A stretch of 64,000 nucleotides of DNA from Oscillospiraceae bacterium (GCA_017617795.1 JAFZVM010000130.1:62001-126000), one strand, 5' to 3'; shown: positions 1 to 8,014, counted from the first letter of the stretch. Numbers and translations are program-made. Notes: generated by a model not told the origin, from the sequence alone.

Positions 1-747
1 GTTGGAGGCCAGAGCCATTTCGCCGCGGGCAGCCAGGTTGTCCCCATGCTCGAAGCATTCCACCAGATTATCCCGCACCCGGCGCAGAGCGCTGAGGGCC
101 AGCAGCTCGGAATGAGGGTTGCGGTCCCGGGCGGTGATGGACTCGATGCAGTGAGCCATTACGTCAAAGCCGGCCTGCGCGGTCACAGAGGGCGGGCAGG
201 TCAGGGTCAGCTCGGGATCGATGATGCCGATGGTGGCATGGATGAAGATCGCCTGCTTCTGGCCGGTGGTCTCATCGGTGATAACGGAAACCATGGTCCC
301 TTCGGAACCGGAGCCGGAGGTGGTGGGGGCCAGGAAGATGGGCACCTTCTCAGGCTGCATGGTGGGAGGGGGTGGGGGAAGATACTTCTCGATCTTGGTT
401 TCCTTCAGGTCCAGCAGCAGTGCCACTGCCTTGGCCAGGTCCATGCAGGAACCGCCGCCGATACCGAGAACAGAGTCGCAGCCTTCCTTGATGGCGTATT
501 CAGCCGCTTTGTTGATCAGGCCGGAGGGGGCGTCGGGCTTGACCTCGTTCCAATACAGGAAATCGATGCCATGAGCCTTCAGGCTCGCCTCAGCCTTGAC
601 GGTGCCGCCAGCTTTGGTCACATTGGGTCCGCATACGAAGAGCAGCTTCTTGCAGCCGAGCTTCGCCAGCTCCTCGCCCACGCAACCGATGGCGCCGTTG
701 CCGAAGATCACGGGGTTCAGCTGCGTGTACTTGAAAATGCCAGCCAT
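1..747 (-). CDS. Iron-containing alcohol dehydrogenase (C-terminus beyond window)
   Basis: Likely an NAD(P)-dependent, group III (iron-type) alcohol dehydrogenase interconverting a primary alcohol and its aldehyde or ketone. The reading frame starts at an ATG with an AGGAGGT ribosome binding site 5 bases upstream and stays open to the window edge, so about 249 N-terminal residues of roughly 380-400 are visible. The nucleotide-binding GGGS is at residues 97-100, followed by MDLAKA. The first two metal ligands of the family are visible as D194 and H198 in DVMAH; the two later His ligands lie outside. The run of four prolines near residue 124 is typical of this family. The substrate cannot be told. 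It lies 50 bases downstream of the phosphoesterase gene and may be read through from it. Confidence 0.88.
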   Translation of the reverse strand, partial: MAGIFKYTQLNPVIFGNGAIGCVGEELAKLGCKKLLFVCGPNVTKAGGTVKAEASLKAHGIDFLYWNEVKPDAPSGLINKAAEYAIKEGCDSVLGIGGGSCMDLAKAVALLLDLKETKIEKYLPPPPPTMQPEKVPIFLAPTTSGSGSEGTMVSVITDETTGQKQAIFIHATIGIIDPELTLTCPPSVTAQAGFDVMAHCIESITARDRNPHSELLALSALRRVRDNLVECFEHGDNLAARGEMALASN

Positions 748-797
748 GAAAATACCTCCTATAATTGATTTGTGTTTGTCTCTTATATAGAACGGCC

Positions 798-1493
798 TCA
801 GCCGTTTATACCTTTTTCAAAATAGCGCTTGGGATTGGGTCTTCGAAATCCCAAAGGACGATCCGGCGCGCCTTCCCTACCCCAAACGCCGTATTCATCC
901 AGATCGATGATCCGGTAACCGGTGCAGTTGATCAAGGTCACGTCTCCCTCGTGATAGACGGCGGAGCGGTTTACCGGATTCCCGCTGAGATGCCGGTGCC
1001 CGAAAAGGTGCAGAGCCGGCTGATTCAGCCGATGCACGTCTTTAAAGCAGGAAAAGCCTTGGTGAAACTCATCATCCCCGTCTCCCACGCCCTTTAACGG
1101 CGCATGGGTGACGAAAATATCGATCTTTCGATTGCGCCGGAGCTCCGTCTGCAGTCTCCGGACTCGCTTTTCCATCTGGCTTTCGGTAAACTGGTAGTCG
1201 TTCGTGGGATCGGCACCCATGCAGCCGCCCAGTCCTCCGATCCGCAATCCCTTGTATTCCAGTACCCGTCCATCCACGCTTTCACAGCCGAAAGGCGGTT
1301 TGCGGATGTATTCCTGATCATGATTGCCGAATACATAAAACAAAGGAGCCGGGATCATGGTGACCAGATAGCTGAGATAGGAGGACTTCAGATCTCCGCA
1401 GGAAATGATCAGCTCGATTCCGCTGAATACCTCCGGGTCAAAGTGTTCCCATATGAACCGGCTCTCCATGTCCGAAACGGCAAGGATCTTCAT
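798..1493 (-). CDS. Metallophosphoesterase, calcineurin-like
   Basis: A 231-residue phosphoesterase of the binuclear-metal superfamily. Ordered motifs are visible: motif I SDME (D8, with Glu10 where most members have His), GDL at 33-35, GNHD at 56-59, a THAP histidine near 125 and GHRH near 164. The Asp-x-Glu variant of motif I is, from memory, common in a Clostridia subfamily, so it is not a sign of decay. The substrate is unknown; small phosphodiesters or nucleotides are usual for the fold. It is the third gene of the CobW operon, 24 bases after the His-rich gene, and probably depends on the same promoter. Confidence 0.85.
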   Translation of the reverse strand: MKILAVSDMESRFIWEHFDPEVFSGIELIISCGDLKSSYLSYLVTMIPAPLFYVFGNHDQEYIRKPPFGCESVDGRVLEYKGLRIGGLGGCMGADPTNDYQFTESQMEKRVRRLQTELRRNRKIDIFVTHAPLKGVGDGDDEFHQGFSCFKDVHRLNQPALHLFGHRHLSGNPVNRSAVYHEGDVTLINCTGYRIIDLDEYGVWGREGAPDRPLGFRRPNPKRYFEKGING

Positions 1494-1517
1494 GGTTATC
1501 CCAACTCCGTCCGGCGT

Positions 1518-2099
1518 TCAGTCTTCATGATCATGATGATCATGGTCATGGTGGTCGTGATGATCGTGTTCATGCTCATGATGATGCTCCTGCTCATGGC
1601 AGGAACACGCTTCGTCGTGCTCATGGTGGTGATGATGGTGGTCGTGATCGCCGCAGGTACAATCCTCGCCGTGCTCATGATCATGGTGGTGGTGTTCGCA
1701 TTCGTGGGCATAGACGCACCACTGACCGTTCTGGCCGGCAATGGCTGCCGCCATCCCCTCCAGACGATCCTCCAGGGCTTCCAGCTCCGTGCCGAACACG
1801 ATACCGGTGATCCCCACCTCAGCGATCTCCGGCTCATCGGAGGGCAGATCACTGCCCTTTACCTCTACGGCGCTGCCGGTGGTGGAAAGCATAAGGGCAG
1901 CCTCCGTCCCCCACTGTACATAGGCTTTGATGTGTCCGATCATCGCTTCCTGCTCATCCGCCCAAAGCACGGAGATCCGCAGCTGCTCCGCGATCTGATC
2001 GCGCAGAGCAGCCACGCCCGCGGCAGGCTTCAGTTCGAATTTGGCAGAGGCGACCCGGGCTTCTTCATGAAGGCGGGCATTGATTTCGACTTTGATCAT
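1518..2099 (-). CDS. CobW-associated protein with His/Asp/Glu-rich metal-binding tail
   Basis: A 193-residue protein. Residues 1-131 form an ordinary alpha/beta-like domain that I cannot assign. Residues 132-193 are almost only His, Asp and Glu with four Cys (CTC and CSC pairs), a strong sign of divalent metal binding such as zinc, nickel or cobalt. I chose the ATG at 2099 because it follows AGAGGA by a few bases and only 7 bases separate it from the stop of the CobW GTPase gene; an upstream in-frame ATG would sit inside that gene. CobW/G3E proteins often carry such His-rich stretches in their own C-terminal half, so this looks like a separately encoded metal-holding partner. The role is inferred from the tail and the neighbour. 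Confidence 0.8.
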   Translation of the reverse strand: MIKVEINARLHEEARVASAKFELKPAAGVAALRDQIAEQLRISVLWADEQEAMIGHIKAYVQWGTEAALMLSTTGSAVEVKGSDLPSDEPEIAEVGITGIVFGTELEALEDRLEGMAAAIAGQNGQWCVYAHECEHHHHDHEHGEDCTCGDHDHHHHHHEHDEACSCHEQEHHHEHEHDHHDHHDHDHHDHED

Positions 2100-2106
2100 G
2101 GTCCTC

Positions 2107-2700
2107 TTACCTTTCCAGGAAAGCCCAGACCGCATCGTCAATGGGCTTGTTTGCGATGACCTTATGCAGCTCCGCCTGGGGGTTGTAAGCATGAAGCTCA
2201 CCGGCAATATGATCGGCGGTTTCCTCGTCCACCAGATCCACCTTATTCAGGAGGATGCAGTCGGCAGAATCCACCTGTGCCTCAATAAGCTGGGGCATAT
2301 AGCTGTGCAGCCGTTTCCATCTTCCCGCATCCGCCATGGAAAGGATCTTGACCGGGATTCGGAAGCAGGCTTCCACATTATTCTTGATCTCCAGGGGATA
2401 GGCTACGCCGGTCGCCTCGATAATGATCCACTCCGGATCCACCGTTTCCTGAATGGTCCGTATATCGCTGATCAGATCCGCTCCGCCGGTACAGCATGCG
2501 CAGCCGGCGAAGAGCTCCCGGACGGCCAGTCCCTGAGCCTTCAGGACCTTGTCATCCACTCCGACCTCGCCGATCTCATTTTCAATGATCATAACGCTGG
2601 TATCTTTGCGGCCGCTGCGCCGCACCATATAAGCGGCCATCTGCAGCAGCGCGCTGGTTTTCCCGGAGCCGAGAAACCCGCTCAAAAGCAGCACTTTCAT
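2107..2700 (-). CDS. CobW/G3E family GTPase (P-loop domain only)
   Basis: A G3E-family GTPase (CobW, HypB, UreG, YeiR relatives), the class that inserts metals into enzymes or hands them over as chaperones. Seen: Walker A GFLGSGKT at residues 8-15, ENEIGEVG at 40-47, the CobW metal motif GCACC at 66-70, and NKVD near residue 152 for guanine recognition. At 197 residues it is about half the length of full CobW proteins and lacks the CobW C-terminal domain. The next gene encodes the His-rich partner that may replace it. The start follows GGAGG. It is the first gene of the operon, with a promoter just upstream. The metal and the client are unknown. Confidence 0.88.
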   Translation of the reverse strand: MKVLLLSGFLGSGKTSALLQMAAYMVRRSGRKDTSVMIIENEIGEVGVDDKVLKAQGLAVRELFAGCACCTGGADLISDIRTIQETVDPEWIIIEATGVAYPLEIKNNVEACFRIPVKILSMADAGRWKRLHSYMPQLIEAQVDSADCILLNKVDLVDEETADHIAGELHAYNPQAELHKVIANKPIDDAVWAFLER

Positions 2701-2728
2701 ACCCGGCAGCCTCCATTCTCACAGATTT

Positions 2729-2757
2729 ACAATAGCCCAAAAACCCGGGAATGTCAA
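2729..2757 (-). promoter_or_regulatory. Promoter of the CobW operon
   Basis: On the minus strand a perfect -35 TTGACA and a -10 TATTGT are separated by 17 bases, about 30 bases upstream of the CobW GTPase start. No Zur-type palindrome was recognised around it. Confidence 0.6.
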
Positions 2758-2794
2758 CCGAACCGCCGCAGACGTACGGAACGGATCCTCCGTT

Positions 2795-3760
2795 TTACTG
2801 CGCCGGGGACGGAGAGGCGGTGGCGTAATTCAGATTGGTAGTCAGGTAGCCGCTGGACACCCATCCGAATTTTCCGTCATAGTATACCAGATACCACTTT
2901 CCGCCTTCACTCTTGGCAACGGCGCCGACCTTGGTGGCATCGGGGATAGAGCCGATCTGTTTATAGGAGGTACCCGGACCGGAGCGCATATTCAGCGCAC
3001 TGGAAACGGTCACCGCATAATAGACGTAGTCATCATAGATGCTGTCTTCCCCGGGAACGACCTCAAGATCCGGGTATTTGGACAGATCCAGCCAGCCCTT
3101 GCGGCCGGGCTCCTGAGTGGGCTCGACAGTCGGTTCAGGCGTAGCCGGCGCCTCGGTCGCCGCGGGCGTCGCGGTGGGGGTCATGCTGGGAGATGCAGGA
3201 GCGGCCGTATTCTCCGCCGGTTCAGCGGATACAGCGGTCGTGTTGGAGGGCTTAGGCGCGGGTTTTCCTTCGTTGCCCTTAATCGTACGATACAGGAACG
3301 CCACCAGGAAGATATTCAGCAGCAGACTGATCCCCAGAAGGATCACCAGAAGCAGGTTGGTGCGGGAGACGGAATCAGCTTTCTGTCTGGCTTCCTGAAG
3401 GGAACGGCGATCGCTTGATCCCTCATCCTCGGAACCAATGGGCTGCATGACTCTGGTATCCCCGCTGAGCTTTCTTGCCGGCTTCTGGGCTTCGGCCGCA
3501 GCGGGCTTGGCCTGGTCGGCTGTCTCGTTCGGCATCGGCTCCGGATCGATTTTGATGTTCAGCTCCCTGACCGCCTCCACAGCGGGGCCATACCCCTGCC
3601 TGGCAGATTGTTTGAGCCAATAGACTGCCTGCCGGGAATATTCCTTGATCTCCTCGTCCCGCTCTGCTTCCTTCAATCGTTTTCCATATTGCTCGGCCAG
3701 GTCATACTGGGCGATCATATTGCCGTTTTTGGCTTCCTGCATCAACTCTTCCAGATTCAT
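2795..3760 (-). CDS. Membrane protein with Sel1-like N-terminus and SH3b C-terminal domain
   Basis: A 321-residue protein. The N-terminus carries Sel1/TPR-like helical repeats with the AQYDLAEQYG and AVYWLKQSARQGYGPA patterns. A low-complexity linker follows, then one transmembrane segment of hydrophobic Leu/Ile/Val residues near the middle, a Thr/Pro/Ala-rich linker, and a bacterial SH3 domain with the hallmark LNMRSGPGTSY and GWVSSGYL. The layout suggests a cytoplasmic repeat domain and an outer SH3b domain that could bind peptidoglycan or protein. Start: the ATG at 3760 follows AGGAGGT by 5 bases; an in-frame ATG 15 bases upstream overlaps that site. A monocistronic unit is likely. Confidence 0.8.
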   Translation of the reverse strand: MNLEELMQEAKNGNMIAQYDLAEQYGKRLKEAERDEEIKEYSRQAVYWLKQSARQGYGPAVEAVRELNIKIDPEPMPNETADQAKPAAAEAQKPARKLSGDTRVMQPIGSEDEGSSDRRSLQEARQKADSVSRTNLLLVILLGISLLLNIFLVAFLYRTIKGNEGKPAPKPSNTTAVSAEPAENTAAPASPSMTPTATPAATEAPATPEPTVEPTQEPGRKGWLDLSKYPDLEVVPGEDSIYDDYVYYAVTVSSALNMRSGPGTSYKQIGSIPDATKVGAVAKSEGGKWYLVYYDGKFGWVSSGYLTTNLNYATASPSPAQ

Positions 3761-3788
3761 GGCGCACCTCCTCATTTATCCATATTCC

Positions 3789-3816
3789 ATTATACAAAAT
3801 GTGCCCCGGAAGTCAA
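3789..3816 (-). promoter_or_regulatory. Promoter of the SH3b protein gene
   Basis: Minus-strand -35 TTGACT and -10 TATAAT, spaced 16 bases, lie about 30 bases before the start codon. The AGGAGGT ribosome binding site follows. Confidence 0.6.
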
Positions 3817-3870
3817 CCATTTTCCCTTTTCCCTCCTGCTTCGATAGGCTCGTCCGGGCGTTATTCATTC

Positions 3871-3899
3871 TTGCAAAACCGTGTTGTCTGTGCTAGTAT
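3871..3899 (+). promoter_or_regulatory. Promoter of the DUF1015 gene
   Basis: TTGCAA and TAGTAT are spaced 17 bases. The predicted start of transcription is close to 3906, so only a short leader precedes the coding region. Confidence 0.5.
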
Positions 3900-3938
3900 G
3901 GCAATGTTTTATTTCGCTAAATGAAAGTGGTAATCCAG

Positions 3939-5180
3939 ATGAACGAAATATTCATTCCCGGAGACATTCTTCTCCCCCGAGTTGACGATTTCAGCCGCTG
4001 GTCCGTTATAGCCTGCGACCAGTTCACCTCCCAGCCGGATTATTGGGCAAAGGTGGAGGAATTGGTGGGAGACTCCCCCAGCACGCTCCGACTGATGCTC
4101 CCCGAAGCCTATCTGGGTCTGCCGGATCAGGCGGAACGGTCCCGATCCATTCTCCATGCCATGGAGGATTACCTGAAGGGGGATTTATTCCGTACCCTGG
4201 AGGATTCATATGTATATGTGGAGCGCACCTTGTCGGGCGGCAAACTGCGGCGCGGTCTTCTTGGACTCCTGGATCTGGAAGCCTACGATTACCGTGAGGA
4301 TTCCGTCTCCCTGGTCCATGCGACGGAAGGGCTGGTCCGGGAACGCATCCCGCCCCGACTTGCTCTGCGCCGTGAGGCCGCTCTGGAATGCGCTCACCTG
4401 GTCCTTTTCTATGATGATCCCGAGTTTCAGATCTGCACCGAATCCGCCCGGAACAAGGGGGAACTCCTGTACGATTTCGATCTTATGCTGGGAGGCGGAC
4501 ATCTTCGCGGCTGGCGCATATCCGGCGATGGCGCGGATCGGCTTCGCGGCGCTCTGAACCGTATGTCCGATCCGGAGAGCCTGCGGACTAAATACGGGGA
4601 TTCCGCTGCGCCGGTGCTGTACGCCGTGGGAGACGGGAATCACAGTCTGGCCACCGCAAAGCAGAACTGGGAACAGATCCGGGAAACCCTGACGCCTGCT
4701 CAGCGGGATGGGCATCCCGCTCGCTACACCCTGGCAGAATTGGTGGACCTCCATGAACCTTCCATGGAATTTGAGCCCATTCACCGCGTACTCTTTGACA
4801 CGGATGAGCATGCTTTTCTGGAGGAAGCCGCATGCCGATTCCCCAGCGCAGGAGGCGAGCATCTCTTCCGCTGCCTGACGTCGGCGGGTTCCGTGACGCG
4901 GTCCGCCCGGGGCACCATCGGCCAGGCCATCGCCGCTCTGGATGATTTTCTGCAGGATTATGCCCGTCGACACGGCGGACGGATCGACTATATCCATGGT
5001 ATGGCAGACGCGGTTGCCCTGTGTTCTTCCCCGGGACGGGCCGCCCTGCTCATGCCGGAGATGAATAAACGGGAGCTGTTCCCTTCCATCATCACCAGCG
5101 GCGTTCTCCCGAAGAAGAGCTTCTCCATCGGTCCCGCTTTGGATAAGCGCTATTATCTGGAATGCCGCAGGATCACCTGA
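3939..5180 (+). CDS. DUF1015 family protein
   Basis: A 413-residue protein of the DUF1015 family, found widely in Clostridia. Matching signs are the opening IPGDILLPRVDDFSRWSV, the DQFTSQPDYW stretch, STLRLMLPEAYL, and the DGNHSLATAK core. No biochemical function is established for the family to my knowledge; some members sit near serine or phosphoglycerate metabolism genes, which is not the case here. Start: an ATG six codons earlier is in frame, but the family usually begins right before the F-x-P-x-D-I-L-L-P block, so I prefer the second ATG; neither has a strong ribosome binding site. It is a single gene, convergent with the SDR that follows. Confidence 0.85.
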   Translation: MNEIFIPGDILLPRVDDFSRWSVIACDQFTSQPDYWAKVEELVGDSPSTLRLMLPEAYLGLPDQAERSRSILHAMEDYLKGDLFRTLEDSYVYVERTLSGGKLRRGLLGLLDLEAYDYREDSVSLVHATEGLVRERIPPRLALRREAALECAHLVLFYDDPEFQICTESARNKGELLYDFDLMLGGGHLRGWRISGDGADRLRGALNRMSDPESLRTKYGDSAAPVLYAVGDGNHSLATAKQNWEQIRETLTPAQRDGHPARYTLAELVDLHEPSMEFEPIHRVLFDTDEHAFLEEAACRFPSAGGEHLFRCLTSAGSVTRSARGTIGQAIAALDDFLQDYARRHGGRIDYIHGMADAVALCSSPGRAALLMPEMNKRELFPSIITSGVLPKKSFSIGPALDKRYYLECRRIT

Positions 5181-5217
5181 CCTCAGGAGATCAGCGACCG
5201 ACGAAATGACGATAAAT

Positions 5218-5251
5218 CGGCCCGGAGATGCGATCTGCATCCTCCGGGCCG
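5218..5251. terminator. Hairpin between convergent genes
   Basis: CGGCCCGGA pairs with TCCGGGCCG, and an inner GATGC/GCATC extends the stem. It sits between the DUF1015 stop and the SDR stop. There is no U-run on either strand, so termination is plausible but not canonical. Confidence 0.5.
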
Positions 5252-5256
5252 TATGC

Positions 5257-5904
5257 TCACCAGATGAAATTCGAGCGGAGCATTTCTCCGTTATCCACCA
5301 GAATATCCTCGCCGGTTATGGACCGGTTCACCGCCGTGAGGTACCAGGCCAGTTCGGCGATCTCTTCCGGCTCCGCCCATTTCCCCAAAAGGGTCTCCGC
5401 CCGCACCGCCGCATACAGGTCCTCCCGTTCCAGGATATGCCGATTGGCGGGGGTGATCACCCCGCCGGGGGATATGCTGTTGCAGAGGATGCCCCTTGGC
5501 GCCAGGGTCAGGGCAAGATTCTTCATATATCCTACGATCCCCGCCTTGCTGGCCACATATCGGGGAAACTCCGCTCCATTCCTGGCGGAGGCAGAGGCGA
5601 TGAACAGGATGCTGCGCAGACTCTTCCCTTTCAGAATATCTTCCGTAAAGCGGATCGTCCCCGTCAGGTTCACCGCAATGGCCTCATTCTCCTCCAGGGT
5701 CCCGGCATTGTTGATCAGGATCTCCGCCTCCGGCAGTCCCTTCGGCACGCCTTCCCGGATATCCCCGATGACATGACGGTAGCCGGGATGGAGGATCGCA
5801 CTTTCCTGCACGTCGACCCCCCAGACGCCGCAGCCTTCCAGCAGGAATTTTTCTGCCGCCGCCTTGCCGATCCCGCTGGCGGTCCCGGTGATGATCGCGT
5901 TCAT
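5257..5904 (-). CDS. Short-chain dehydrogenase/reductase
   Basis: A 215-residue Rossmann oxidoreductase, short for the family (usually about 250). Seen: the TGTASGIG nucleotide-binding glycine motif at residues 7-14, NNAG, the catalytic Ser in IASASA, and YVASK as the YxxxK catalytic pair. The C-terminal region holds the usual SPGGVITP segment. The acidic residue after the second strand (GVDVQ) suggests NAD over NADP, as inference. The substrate is unknown. Its start overlaps the stop of the upstream transporter gene by 4 bases, so the two are co-transcribed and translationally coupled. Confidence 0.85.
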   Translation of the reverse strand: MNAIITGTASGIGKAAAEKFLLEGCGVWGVDVQESAILHPGYRHVIGDIREGVPKGLPEAEILINNAGTLEENEAIAVNLTGTIRFTEDILKGKSLRSILFIASASARNGAEFPRYVASKAGIVGYMKNLALTLAPRGILCNSISPGGVITPANRHILEREDLYAAVRAETLLGKWAEPEEIAELAWYLTAVNRSITGEDILVDNGEMLRSNFIW

Positions 5905-6626
5905 AGGCTTTCCTCCTGTACGCCGGCATATCCTTTTTCCCGTTCCAGGAGCCCCCGGCTCAAACGGTAGCCCAGAGGGGAGAAAACCACCTCAAACAGC
6001 AGTTCCAGCACGGCTCCCGTCAAGGCGCAGGTCAAACACTGCACCATGGTCCAGCCGAAGAAGATTCGGCTCACCAGCAGGGCAAAGATCAGATTATCCG
6101 CAAACTGGGCCAGGAAGGTGGAAGCGTAGGCACGCAGGGCAAAACTCCCGAAGCTCATTTTTCTTTTCAGCCGCAAGCCGATGCCATAGTTCAGGAAGTT
6201 GTTCAGCACAGCCGACACAGCAAAGGCAACGGAGCTGCCCAGGATGATATACCACGTGCCGCCGAAGGTGTTGTTCAGGGCGGTATTGATGATCTCCCCG
6301 CTGCCTTCCGCAACGCTCTCTCCCCACACGCCGGGAACCAGGCTGCCCAGGAAAAACAGCAGCGCCATGAACAGATCGAGCGCCAGCGCCGTCAGGGAAA
6401 CCACCGTTGCGGCCCTTGGCCCGCAGTACTGGGTCAGGATGTCCATGGTCAGGAAAGTGAGCCAGGAAAAAAGGATCCCGCAGTCCAGCGCGAGCCAGTT
6501 CAGACCGGTATCAATGCTCTTGTTGGCCAGCAGATTCATTCCCACTACGGAGAGGATCAGCAGAGCGGCGGGCATCGGCGGAACTGAGCGCAGTATACTG
6601 CGGAGATCATCCATCATGCGTTTCAT
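5901..6626 (-). CDS. VUT family queuosine-precursor transporter (YhhQ-like)
   Basis: A 241-residue membrane protein with about six hydrophobic segments and the VUT/DUF165 features: an early LANK, a DILTQYCG loop and a late QFADNLIF segment. The family imports queuosine precursors (preQ0, preQ1 or queuine) for tRNA modification. Start: the ATG at 6626 follows AAGGAG; the more upstream in-frame ATG lies within the leader RNA described separately. That leader matches the preQ1-I riboswitch pattern, which supports the substrate assignment independently. The SDR gene downstream overlaps by 4 bases. The Q precursor actually used cannot be read from sequence. Confidence 0.85.
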   Translation of the reverse strand: MKRMMDDLRSILRSVPPMPAALLILSVVGMNLLANKSIDTGLNWLALDCGILFSWLTFLTMDILTQYCGPRAATVVSLTALALDLFMALLFFLGSLVPGVWGESVAEGSGEIINTALNNTFGGTWYIILGSSVAFAVSAVLNNFLNYGIGLRLKRKMSFGSFALRAYASTFLAQFADNLIFALLVSRIFFGWTMVQCLTCALTGAVLELLFEVVFSPLGYRLSRGLLEREKGYAGVQEESL

Positions 6627-6637
6627 GGTATTCAGTT

Positions 6638-6675
6638 CTCCTTGTTTTTTTAAGGTGGTTTTCAAGAGACACCTG
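6638..6675 (-). promoter_or_regulatory. preQ1-I-type riboswitch (probable, translational)
   Basis: Read on the minus strand, the leader fits the H-type pseudoknot of preQ1-I aptamers. Stem 1 is AGGTG with CACCT. The loop holds CTTG, which pairs with CAAG (stem 2). AAAA and a single C (the expected ligand-pairing C) come just before stem 1 closes. An A-rich TAAAAAAA linker leads into CAAGGAG. The last part is the ribosome binding site of the transporter gene, so ligand binding would hide it. The Thermoanaerobacter tengcongensis aptamer has the same order and the same CAAGG end. I paired it by eye and ran no covariance model. Confidence 0.72.
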
Positions 6676-6704
6676 TATTTGCCTGCCGTCCGGCGGGCCG
6701 GATC

Positions 6705-6733
6705 ATCGTAACACAGAGGGAAACAAAAAGCAA
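6705..6733 (-). promoter_or_regulatory. Promoter of the VUT transporter/SDR operon
   Basis: Minus-strand TTGCTT and TACGAT, spaced 17 bases, lie about 30 bases upstream of the aptamer. That places the aptamer at the 5' end of the transcript. Confidence 0.5.
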
Positions 6734-6801
6734 GAGAGAAAGCCTTTTTCCCTGTTCTGAACCGGTTGCCATAAGGCCGGCATGCTCCCGTCGGTTCGAT
6801 A

Positions 6802-6819
6802 CAGAATTCGGAAATTCTG
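6802..6819. promoter_or_regulatory. Palindrome upstream of the SDR promoter
   Basis: CAGAATT and AATTCTG flank a 4-base centre. The site lies 12 bases upstream of the -35 of the plus-strand SDR gene and between two divergent genes. It is a candidate operator; no regulator is assigned. Confidence 0.35.
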
Positions 6820-6831
6820 CCAGATTACCGG

Positions 6832-6860
6832 TTGAGTTGACGCAGAAACTATGCTATAAT
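6832..6860 (+). promoter_or_regulatory. Promoter of the 347-residue SDR gene
   Basis: TTGAGT and a perfect TATAAT spaced 17 bases, about 40 bases upstream of the start codon. Confidence 0.6.
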
Positions 6861-6901
6861 ACCATATCATCTGAAAAATCACTAAGATAAGGAGCGATAT
6901 C

Positions 6902-7945
6902 ATGAAAGACTTTGCTGGCAAGATCGCATTCATTACCGGCGGCGCTTCCGGCGCCGGCCTCGGCTATGCCCAGATCTTCTCTGAAGCAGGCATGAAGGTC
7001 GTCATCGCCGACTACCGTCAGGACCACCTGGACGAGGCCATGGCCTATTTCAAGGAAAAGGGCGCCCCCGTCCATGCCATCCAACTGGACGTCACCGACC
7101 GTGACGGCTATGCCAAGGCCGCGGACGAGACCGAGAAGGTCTTCGGCGACGTACCCAACCTGCTCATCCTCAACGCCGGTGTGAACGTCTTCGGCCCTGC
7201 CGAGGCTTCCACCTATGCCGACTATGACTGGGTCGTGGGCGTCTGCTTCGGCGGCGTGGTGAACGGCCTCGTCACCTTCGTCCCCCGCATGATCAAGGCC
7301 GGCGGCGATCGGTACATTGCCGCCACCGTGTCCTGGGGCGCTTTCGGCTCCGGCACCACCACGGCTCCCTATTCCGCCGCCAAGGCCGGGGTCCTGAACC
7401 TGATGGAGAGCTACTGGCAGGCCCTGAAGCCCTACGGCATCGGCGTCACCGCCATCTGCCCCGCCAACATCCGCAGCCGCATCTATGAGGCCGCTCTGCT
7501 GAACCGGCCCGAAGAGTACGCCGATACCGGCTACAATGTCTCCGAGGATACCCAGAAGCTGCTGGCCGGCATCCACGCCCACGGCATGGATCCCCGTGTC
7601 CTGGCTGAGTGGCTCAAGAAGGGCATTGAGAATGAGCAGTTCCTGGTGGCCCCCTATGAGCACGGCCCCCGGATGATCGAGCTCGCCGTGGAGCGCTTCA
7701 AATACTATGCCAGCCCCGAGGGCATGAAGGCCTGGGAAGAGAAGCAGAAGGCTCCCCTCTCCGAGGAGGACATCATGCTCAACTCCGAGCGTGAGGGCTA
7801 CGATATGCGCGCCAGCCTCGAAGCCAGGAAGCAGGATCCCGCGAAGGGTTCCTCCATCGGCCGCGAGCGTGTGGACGTAGGCTTCGGCAAGGCCCGCGCC
7901 GATCTGGACTGGGTCGATCAGCGCAAGCGCTACGAGAAAAAATAA
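6902..7945 (+). CDS. Short-chain dehydrogenase with long C-terminal extension
   Basis: A 347-residue SDR oxidoreductase. Seen: TGGASGAGLG at residues 13-22, NAG in LILNAGVNV, a Ser in ATVSWGAF and the YSAAK catalytic pair. The Rossmann domain ends near residue 270. About 75 residues follow that are rich in Glu, Lys and Arg and have no match I recognise. The start follows AAGGAG by 7 bases. The codon choice is strongly C-ending, suggesting high expression. It has its own promoter and a strong terminator, so it is a single-gene unit. The substrate is unknown. Confidence 0.85.
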   Translation: MKDFAGKIAFITGGASGAGLGYAQIFSEAGMKVVIADYRQDHLDEAMAYFKEKGAPVHAIQLDVTDRDGYAKAADETEKVFGDVPNLLILNAGVNVFGPAEASTYADYDWVVGVCFGGVVNGLVTFVPRMIKAGGDRYIAATVSWGAFGSGTTTAPYSAAKAGVLNLMESYWQALKPYGIGVTAICPANIRSRIYEAALLNRPEEYADTGYNVSEDTQKLLAGIHAHGMDPRVLAEWLKKGIENEQFLVAPYEHGPRMIELAVERFKYYASPEGMKAWEEKQKAPLSEEDIMLNSEREGYDMRASLEARKQDPAKGSSIGRERVDVGFGKARADLDWVDQRKRYEKK

Positions 7946-7965
7946 ACATTCCCGTATGGACGATC

Positions 7966-7993
7966 GGCGCCGCTGAAAAGCGGCGCCGGTTTT
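7966..7993 (+). terminator. Rho-independent terminator of the SDR gene
   Basis: GGCGCCGCT and AGCGGCGCC form a 9-bp stem around GAAA, followed by GGTTTT. Confidence 0.8.
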
Positions 7994-8014
7994 ACGTCTG
8001 AGTTGATCCGGCAA

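Noticed and set aside
1104..2159. Met-rich plus-strand open frame opposite the His-rich gene
   Set aside because: The Met/Val runs are the complement of CAT/CAC histidine codons; no independent support.
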